Assembly (NCBI GenBank): GCA_036897095.1
Contig: JAYMSP010002083.1
Location: forward strand, 1-26,463
From: Plantago elongata
Taxonomy: Eukaryota > Streptophyta > Magnoliopsida > Lamiales > Plantaginaceae
Length of the DNA: 26,463 bases
Direction of reading: 5' to 3'
This document shows positions 19,727 through 26,463 of the stretch, piece after piece (position 1 is the stretch's first letter; every line of letters begins with the position of its first letter). A model generated the notes under the pieces. It was given only the letters and a program-made list of their open reading frames with translations, was not told the DNA's origin and did no database searches. The position numbers and the translations under genes were made by a program.

Positions 19727-19885
19727 TTTTTTTTTGGCTGGTACAATTGAGTATCTTTCATGCCTAACATGCTACTCTTGCTGTTATTGGTATTGTAACT
19801 CTTGAATTTCGGAAATTGGTTTTACATCAAGAGTATAGAATTGAACCAAATCACATGGCACCATTTTTAATTTCCAAATTCCAAT

Positions 19886-20008
19886 GCTGTTACACCACAT
19901 TCGGTTTTCACCTCACCTAAAAGCTTCAAGTCTGCTAGTTTTTGGGGCTGTTACACCACATTCTGTTTTCACCTCACCCAAAAGATTTAAGCCTGCAAAA
20001 TTTTGGGG
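19886..20008 (-). repeat. ~60-bp promoter repeat, two copies (LTP copy 2)
   Basis: Units begin GCTGTTACACCACATTC at 19886 and 19947 (61-bp period) and contain GGTTTTCACCTCACCTAAAAG or a close variant. The AACCTAA variant of unit 1's third repeat is absent here. Confidence 0.85.
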
Positions 20009-20320
20009 ACTCTTAAACAAAATTTACATCCCTACGGACTACGGTAAATGTGTAACTTGATAAATTTCTAAACTCTTCAGGCACTCGAGCTTTTAGAAGA
20101 GACGTAAAATCTCCATACGTGATGGACTGATGGTCATTCCATATAGGGCAGGTGGACATGGTCTAATCTTGTATTCAAATTATGATATAAAAAATGTTCC
20201 TTTATATCCTCAATGTAATCAGCTCCATCTATAGATGTACTATACGATTGTTTTCACATACCATATCGAACAGAAGTAGGCATTATACACCATATCGTAC
20301 AGAAGTAGGCTTATGTGCTG

Positions 20321-20660
20321 GATCAGGAAATTGGCCTCGTGGATGGTGCACGTTTCGGTCACAAGGTACTTTCATCATCAAAGTTTCACAGGGTCCATTT
20401 CTGGGTGAGAATCAGATGAGATTCCGACTAAGTTTGTTGCTTATGATAGTAATGTCATAAATGCCTGTCCTTATTACATAGCTAAACCTTAGTACATGGA
20501 AAGTCACTTGTAACTGATTTCTTCATTTGGTACTCCAGTCCCAATTTCAGGTGATTCTGAACTGAGGTTTTTCTTTTATTCAAATGTGCACTACTGTGTT
20601 TTGTGTCTGTATGGAAAAACGACTAATAAAGTAACTGGCAACTCTAAGATGGTTGATAAC
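20321..20660. other. intergenic, no gene seen
   Basis: Sequence beyond the LTP duplication. One open frame runs to 20460 but has no recognisable motif. Nothing else is seen. Confidence 0.55.
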
Positions 20661-20683
20661 TCATAAGGTGATTAGTGGTTAAT

Positions 20684-21029
20684 TAATCACCTTATTTTTT
20701 AACAATCTTATTTTGGTCATTAAGTTGAACTTACTTGATGAGATAAAGATGTAGATTCACTTCTACTAAGACATCTCAATGGTTGCACCCACGCAAAATT
20801 ACCCATCAATATTTCAATCACCTTGCACTGCTTACAACACTTCTACTCCAATAATCACATTCTATTTATCTTTTCTGTTATTTTTTTAAACTTACCTTTT
20901 CATTTCCTTTTCTATGAAATTATTCTTATATGTAATGTTATTTTAATTAATTCTAATATTTAACATTAATTTTTTTAATTAAAATATATTATTAATCTCC
21001 AAAAATAAATATAAAGTATAAGGTGATTA
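20684..21029. mobile_element. MITE-like element with 12-bp TIRs (346 bp)
   Basis: It begins TAATCACCTTAT and ends with the exact inverse ATAAGGTGATTA. The interior is AT-rich and non-coding, with internal AATCACCTT echoes. A third copy of ATAAGGTGATTA at 20663-20674 faces the left end across 9 bp and makes a hairpin. No clean target duplication could be fixed, so the superfamily (perhaps Harbinger-like) is unsure. Confidence 0.6.
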
Positions 21030-21179
21030 AAACACTCCAGCCTCAGTAATCGAAATAAACTAGAGTGCTTAATTTAACATATGACTCCTGATATGGAGTC
21101 GTAATCTAGGTATCATTCATGTTCTATAAAATATTATATTAAAGTTACCTGCTCAGTAGATACATATTTTTCGTCCTTG

Positions 21180-21720
21180 CCAAATCATGTATTATTTATA
21201 TGTTTTCTTACCTTGTAGATCGTATTCGAAATTGCCATCTTAAGTAGTCGACGTTGCCAATTCCTTCCCTTGATATGTCGTAGAACCCATGTAAGCTTCG
21301 AGACCCAAACTCCCGACGTGTGCGTATATTTCAACCATTTTAACACATGATGCCATTTCCCCTTTGTTCCAAAACACTCGAATAGTAGGTGGTATATGTT
21401 CTCCGGCTACGGACAAAAGCAGCAGGTCGGGTCGGGTGCGATGCCAAATTGGTACATGCGATCTTTAGTGGCCAAACGACCATGGCAAGCTAGCCATGTA
21501 ATGAACCGGGCACGGGGTTCTGAACATTAAATGTTTTCATTTCACGTCCGGCCTGACAACTTGTAGCTCTTTATACATCTTTTACGTGATGAACTTTTGT
21601 ACACCACGCATTGAGTCCCATGCGCCGTTATTGAGTACTCATGATTTGTGCTCCATGATGCTTTTTATAATCCATGAACTAGTCTGGGGTATTGGATGTG
21701 TCATAATAGGCTTGGATTAA
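21180..21720 (-). mobile_element. LINE relic with zf-RVT domain
   Basis: The minus strand encodes the C-terminal part of a plant non-LTR reverse transcriptase: a SWIIKSIMEHK-like segment, KMYKELQVVRPDVK, then PRARFITWLACHGRLATKD, MYQFGI, the Cys pattern TCCFCP, HLLFECFG, KWHHVLKWL and LLKMAISNTIYKV. Several stops and frameshifts show it is dead. The upstream endonuclease and RT parts are not present. Confidence 0.78.
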
Positions 21721-22126
21721 CATTAATTTTTTAAATTACAATATTTAAAAGAAAACAAATAAACTTGTAACACTCATGGAACCGAATAACAATATTCCAC
21801 AAACTTTGAGGAAATATGTTTCGAAATAAGAATGCTCTCAATAATTCGGGCTAGAGCTTATTTTGCAAGACGACTTGATCGAACAAACATGACAAAATAT
21901 TTGAGTTTAAATTTTTTTCAGAGTAGTCCGTAGTTTACTTTTCTAATAATTTATAACTTTTTCAAGTATTATTTACTAATTCTAGTATTTTTGTCATTTT
22001 GAATTTTTCATCTATGTTTTATATGCAAGTGTAATTCATAAACTTTTAAATTTTAATAATATAAATTAACATAAACATATAAAGTTAGATAAAATAAGAT
22101 CTGCCGCAGAATATAAAAGAGTGAAT
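21721..22126. other. AT-rich intergenic, no gene seen
   Basis: Very AT-rich with TTTAAATTT-type runs. No coding or RNA feature could be supported. Confidence 0.6.
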
Positions 22127-22131
22127 AAAAG

Positions 22132-22450
22132 TATTACGACCCGACCACTAATCGACTATATTCCGACCTTTTGGGTCAGTGCGGTTATTCATGAACAGCT
22201 CTCCGGGTGATATGTTGGCCTCACTGTATCAATACAAGTCCTTTATCACACTTTATCCTCACTTGTGCGCAAACCGGGAGATTTTTCAGTTGGTCACCCA
22301 ACATAAAATTGCTAGAGAGCAGACACGCTTAACTTTGGAGTTCTCGTTGATTGATTCATAAAAAGGCGCACCTTGTTGATATGAGTAGCGTTATGTCATT
22401 GTCAATCCCTTAATCATTTTGGACTTGACTTCAAATTCTGGGGCGTTACA
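22132..22450 (-). mobile_element. solo LTR, Cassandra-like TRIM with 5S-like segment
   Basis: On the minus strand the element begins TGTAACGCCCC and ends GGTCGGGTCGTAATA. It is 319 bp, flanked on both sides by AAAAG (22127-22131 and 22451-22455), a perfect 5-bp target-site duplication. No internal domain or second LTR is present, so it is a solo LTR from LTR-LTR recombination. The middle resembles 5S rRNA. LTRs of roughly this length carrying 5S sequence define Cassandra terminal-repeat retrotransposons in miniature, a non-coding, non-autonomous plant group. The last base deviates from the usual CA end. Confidence 0.8.
22262..22373 (-). other. 5S-rRNA-like region inside the LTR
   Basis: Reading the minus strand, conserved 5S words appear in order: GGTGCG, GAACTCC, AGTTAAGCGTG (box A of the internal Pol III promoter) and TGGGTGACC (box C region). 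The spacing is close to real 5S rRNA, but many bases between them are changed, including the segment after box A. It is not a functional 5S gene. Residual Pol III promoter activity is possible but unproven. Confidence 0.75.
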
Positions 22451-22493
22451 AAAAGACTCCAAAAAGATTAAATTCAATAGAGAAATATCTATA

Positions 22494-22736
22494 TCTATAC
22501 TATTATAAAAGGGAAGAGGATCAAGTAGTTAGCGGACCAACTTTTATTTTCCCTATTTTAACTCTTATCATAACTACTTTTTTCCTTGCAACTTTTTATA
22601 TGGTTTAATCTTATTAAAAATTGTACTATAATTGATAATTTTATTATAATATATAATTATTATTAATTTAATATTCTTTTCAATAATATTAATAAGTTGA
22701 AAGTTCACATGCGAGTACCGCTTGTTAATTTTCTAG
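22494..22736 (+). mobile_element. small Helitron-like element (243 bp)
   Basis: The 5' end TCTATACTATTATAAAAGGG is typical of plant Helitrons. The 3' end carries a short GCG-AGTAC-CGC palindrome and then TTTTCTAG, giving the TC...CTAG termini. The flanks are A (22493) and T (22737), as expected for insertion at an AT dinucleotide without duplication. The interior is AT-rich and non-coding, so it would be non-autonomous. The hairpin is weak. Confidence 0.55.
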
Positions 22737-22942
22737 TGAAAATAAAGGAAAAAGGAGAAGAGTAACAAAGAACAGGAAAATAAATAAATAAGAAAGTAAA
22801 AAATAAAAAAGGGGCGGGAAAGGTTTTGAATCTTGAAACCGATTGCAGGGCACGATCAACGTGTCAGCAAGGTCAACCCCTGAGCCCATGCAGATGTTCA
22901 ACGTTAGAAGATCCTAAATTTTTTAGGGCCCTAATTCAATAC

Positions 22943-23140
22943 TGGGTTAAGTAGTGAAATACAAATTGTAGTAAATAACTAAAATCTTAACAAAGAATAG
23001 AGTTTATTCTGATGTAATAAATGAAAGAGTACAAGCCTATGTTTATACAAGAAAAATAAGTTTCTAATGAGCTCGTAACATTTTTGTCTATTACAGTCTA
23101 ATTAACCCAATACTAACTCTTGTACATTTACTCTCTAACA
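22943..23140 (-). mobile_element. Ty1/copia 3' LTR (198 bp)
   Basis: The minus strand begins TGTTAGAGAGTAAATGTAC and ends TTAACCCA (TG...CA). It has a TATAAACATA box followed by a CTCTTTCATTTATTAC stretch as in short copia LTRs. Directly before it is TTAAGAGGAG, a polypurine tract, so this is the 3' LTR of a minus-strand element. No matching 5' LTR was found in the window. Confidence 0.65.
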
Positions 23141-23561
23141 CTCCTCTTAAATGAACATGGGTTAGTGATAGCTGGTACGCGGGAGATACTGCCTCGTTAA
23201 GAACCTTGCTAAGAAAAATCCAGTGGAATAAAAACATAGCTAAGGAAAAAAAAGTGCAGTGCGTATCCAAGTCTCCTGATTAAAGTATCACTTCAATTCT
23301 TCGAATGTCGTAAATTCAATCTTCCAAGCCAGCTTCTCAAATAATGAAGTCGAATATGATGCGGTTGAGCAAATCTTCAGATATGTTGTACTTCTGTAAA
23401 ATATTTTTATGGCGAAAGAACTTTTGTAATATACGCATGTCTTCTTCAGGAAGAACTCTCCAAATACTTGAAACATAATATAATTCCAAAATGTCATAGC
23501 AGAACTCCATTATATTGTAAAGATATTCAACAAGCTCATAACCCTTATCTTTAATTACCAA
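23141..23561 (-). pseudogene. copia pol end and pre-LTR region, degenerate
   Basis: The minus-strand frame ending near 23288 reads TSLFEKLAWKIEF, matching the TSTFEKLVxKIGMRRL end of copia polyproteins. An overlapping frame (to 23337) gives KFFRHKNILQKYNI, like the KFFxTHxLQKxGDI region of RNase H. A frameshift separates them. Between this and the LTR is the GCACTTTTTTTCC / CCACTGGATTTTTC block common before copia 3' LTRs. Confidence 0.6.
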
Positions 23562-25715
23562 ACAATTTCACAATTATGGAGATATATGCGGCTTATAATG
23601 TAAAAACCTCACTAGGAAAAATCTAATGGGATAAAAACCTGTAGAGGGAAAAAGAGTGCAAACATTTCTCATGTAATGCGCAAACGTCCTCATTGCTCTT
23701 CAATAATGATCTCCCCTACTTGACGAGATAAACCTTCTTCAGGAGGTATAGTAAGAAATAATGTAGCTCTTCATAGCTCAACTTTAACATTATGGTACTC
23801 CATGACCATGTGAATATCAACGATAGTAGTAATACTCCTTGTAATAATCTCATACTTGCTCAAACTTCAGGTTGAGCCAACATCGATGTGACCAATAATA
23901 TTCTTCACGAGTAATGAGAATCATATATCATACTTTACTTGTTCATAAAGGTTTACATAAATGAAACCTTAGTTCCTCAAGAACTTTCTTCTTATAATTC
24001 ATGTTCGCCGACATGATACCTTTAGTCTCATTTTGTGATTAACTGTCGAAAATGATATCCCCCCTCATTAAACTTTCTCATGTCATATGACTTCTAAGTC
24101 AAACCATTCAGTACAACCTGCATGTTAGTCTAAGTGACAACATTCAATATAAGAATAAACATATTATGATGCAATGCTTAGTATCTAAGTGCACATAATA
24201 TAGACTCGTTAATGCAACAGTACCATACGAATTTCAAATTCGTTTGATCAAAAGGACCTCAAGTCCATGAGCTCCTTTCCATCATCATCATGATGTCATC
24301 GAATGGACTCACATGTAAGATCCCCATTTACACGTCTATCGATTTCACATATGCTTATACATTTATCGGTTCCATGTATACCAGTATATCATATCTTTTT
24401 TCTAGATTTTTACATCAGTACTGATCGATCATTGATATCTAAATATTGTTCGAAGGTACCATTTCCATTCAAATACGCTATCTATTTTAATTTAGATATG
24501 TATGCCATTCATTACTCCTCAAGAGTACCAACTGCTTGATCTTGCCAATCCATTTGAATTGTACTTAGGATCTGAAACTGTATCTCACTGAGAATCATTA
24601 GTACAATTGGCAAGGTATCTCAATGTTCAACGCATGTCGTTCTATAATTAATATGCAACTATGTATGCTTCAAAATATAGGATCATAGCGGGTCAACATT
24701 CAAATCATATAAATCATATTTGAACATATCTTGATATAGTAACGTGAAGCTGGATATTTAGTTCAAGAATCAAGACTGAACTTTTACGTTTATGGGGATC
24801 AATTTGTCTACGAATTGGTTTTACCAGCTTCCTCATGTTCTTCATCCCCTAAGCTGGAAAAAACTAGTTCATGCTAGTAATAAGGGCTTAGAAATTATCA
24901 TGCCCAGTTTAGATAATCATATATGCATACAACCATCTAGTATGCTTCTCTGTGAAGAACAATATGATAGAGATTCAATATATTTGCACAGTTGGATTCT
25001 TGTGCCGAAAATGAAATTTCCCTTAAATTGGAGATCATACTTATGGGTTTCCAGCAACTCATTTATCAACCCATGTCAACTTTCAAAGTTTGACTTTTGC
25101 TCATTTCAATATCTCCATAATCATGCTTCATCTCAATGTTGTGTCTTGCCATAATAATAATAATTACAATATGAGAAAGCTTTTCAACACACAACCATTT
25201 GGAAACTCATGTTTCACAACAACCGATCATTATACCCGGATGGTCTAATTTGTCACATCGAGATACATCTCTCATGCATAACTTGAATTTCTTCATATAA
25301 TGTGACATTTGAACACAATAGTTGTGCCTTTCATGATTTGCAAGACTAATCATATCAATTTCATCAAGAATTTAATCTAATATATGCTTTAGCACAGTTT
25401 CGTGAGAGTAGACACTCTTGTGTGATGATGAATATCATGCCTTTCACTTTTGTTATGTTCTTCTCGACATAATAAAATTAAAATTGGGGAAAACAAAAAT
25501 TATTTGTCAAGCACTTGTACTTGAGTGTCAAGCTAAAACATTTCGTAACACCATATAGTCACTCATTTGATTCTCCGGATAATATCTCTGTATAGTGAAT
25601 GATAATGATTAGAAATATGAATTGAATAATAAATTCGTTCCTATTCAACTATTGTAATTATTGTATTAATATATAAAAAAAAAGCACCCAAATAACAAAT
25701 TCTGACAATCTATAT
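23562..25715. other. probable retroelement-derived DNA, unclassified
   Basis: A second copy of the pre-LTR block (AAAACCTCACTAGGAAAAAT ... AAAAAGAGTGCA, 23602-23662) repeats the one at 23198-23260, so two related elements may be nested or joined. Beyond this the DNA is AT-rich with no clear coding. A 120-codon plus-strand frame at 24792-25154 has no recognisable domain. Likely decayed transposon sequence, but no ends were identified. Confidence 0.45.
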
Positions 25716-25978
25716 CTATCTATCTATACTAATATAAATCAAACACTTGAAATTAGTTATTAGTCCCAAAAATAGTTTCTCCACTACTTTCATAAATTTA
25801 GACTTTCATATAATTTCAGGATATTATTTTTTTCTAAAACTACAAATATGAAATAAAGAAATTGTTAATCGAGCACATAATCACATGTAAAGAATTCACG
25901 TAAACGAACATTTTTACTTGAAAAAATAAAAATTTAATATTATAAAAAACACCCGGGTCCACATGCCAAAATTGCTCG

Positions 25979-26017
<39 letters not shown>

Positions 26018-26463
26018 CATGATTGTATTTAATTTCAATCATATTTACTAATTTTAGTAAAAACATGAGTCTTTTTTCCACTATTTTTCTCGTCTTAATT
26101 ACTACAAGAAAAATCTATTAATTGTAAATACTATAAAACTGAATATATAAATTAAAAAATAGATATGCATGCGCGTGGCAAAGTCAACTTAAATAATTCA
26201 TTTTTAACACTTCTTTAATGTTGTAAAAGTCCTACTTCGAGTGAAACATTACAAATTATATTCCTAAAAAATAGCAAGAAAACTAAAATAAGTAATAGGT
26301 TATAATTAATGTAATTGACAGAATATACCAACACAAATAGGCCGTTGACATGCAAGATGAGGATTTGTAATGATAATTCGTTAACAAAATTATGTAGGAT
26401 GGAATTATAAATTCCTATATATAAACATTATTGTAAAGTGTATATGTTTGGTTTGTTGAGTGT
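25716..26463. other. intergenic, with Helitron-type 5' motif and AT repeat
   Basis: TCTATACTAATATAAATCAAACACTT at 25723 resembles a Helitron 5' terminus preceded by A, but no convincing CTRR end with hairpin was found. The rest is AT-rich without a gene. Confidence 0.4.
25980..26013. repeat. (AT)n microsatellite
   Basis: About 16 uninterrupted AT dinucleotides followed by two ACAT units. Likely length-polymorphic. Confidence 0.95.

Larger units (their letters stand above)
17662..20320. repeat. LTP segmental duplication, unit 2
   Basis: About 2.66 kb homologous to 15470-17661. It is longer mainly because of about 540 bp at 17981-18520 with no counterpart in unit 1, plus smaller indels near 19080-19140. 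It has two promoter repeats where unit 1 has three. Direct orientation implies tandem duplication, probably by unequal crossing-over. Confidence 0.88.

Noticed and set aside
22262..22373. Functional 5S rRNA gene
   Set aside because: Only the promoter-box words and a few others match. The intervening bases are strongly changed and it sits within an LTR with target duplications.
24792..25154. 120-codon plus-strand open frame as a gene
   Set aside because: No recognisable domain, no supporting promoter or splice context, and it lies in probable transposon-derived DNA.
25980..26040. CRISPR-like or structured array
   Set aside because: It is a simple AT dinucleotide microsatellite in a plant genome.
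1..26463. tRNA genes
   Set aside because: I looked for GGTTCGAATCC-type T-arms with matching acceptor stems on both strands and found none. GGTTCGAACT near 16981 is in the LTP leader region and has no cloverleaf around it.

Overview
The window is nuclear DNA of a flowering plant, almost certainly a eudicot. It has AT-rich intergenic DNA, GT-AG introns with T-rich acceptors, plant-specific gene families (BAG with an IQ motif, type 1 lipid-transfer proteins, QALGGH-like zinc fingers, an F-box/FBA protein) and plant retroelement relics. An asterid such as a Lamiales species is possible, but the sequence alone does not prove it.

Layout. 1-3650 is gene-poor, with a G homopolymer, a degenerate ~80-bp triplication and a possible MITE. 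3670-6500 holds UDP-glucose 6-dehydrogenase, with a TATA box, a leader intron (861 bp by the preferred acceptor) and an uninterrupted 480-codon reading frame. 7890-9560 holds a three-finger C2H2 (ZAT-like) gene with an upstream ORF and a partial duplication of its own 3' end. 10412-11623 is an F-box/FBA pseudogene with two in-frame stops. 12594-14740 is a two-exon BAG8-like gene whose intron and second exon both contain tandem duplications.

15290-20320 is a minus-strand lipid-transfer-protein cluster made by one segmental duplication. Each unit carries one intact type 1 nsLTP gene, a decayed nsLTP relic, a ~60-bp promoter repeat array and a downstream stem-loop. 20660-26463 is a repeat graveyard: a MITE-like element, a LINE zf-RVT fragment, a solo LTR resembling a Cassandra TRIM (5S-rRNA-like segment, 5-bp target duplication), a ~243-bp Helitron-like element, and the 3' end of a minus-strand Ty1/copia element.

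The genes do not form a pathway. UGD supplies UDP-glucuronate for cell-wall polysaccharides. The nsLTPs are secreted lipid carriers of wall and cuticle. ZAT-like and BAG-like genes usually belong to transcriptional control and chaperone/calmodulin networks. The most striking theme is local tandem duplication at many scales (whole genes, exon ends, 3' ends, promoter motifs). The best single item is the 5S-bearing solo LTR.
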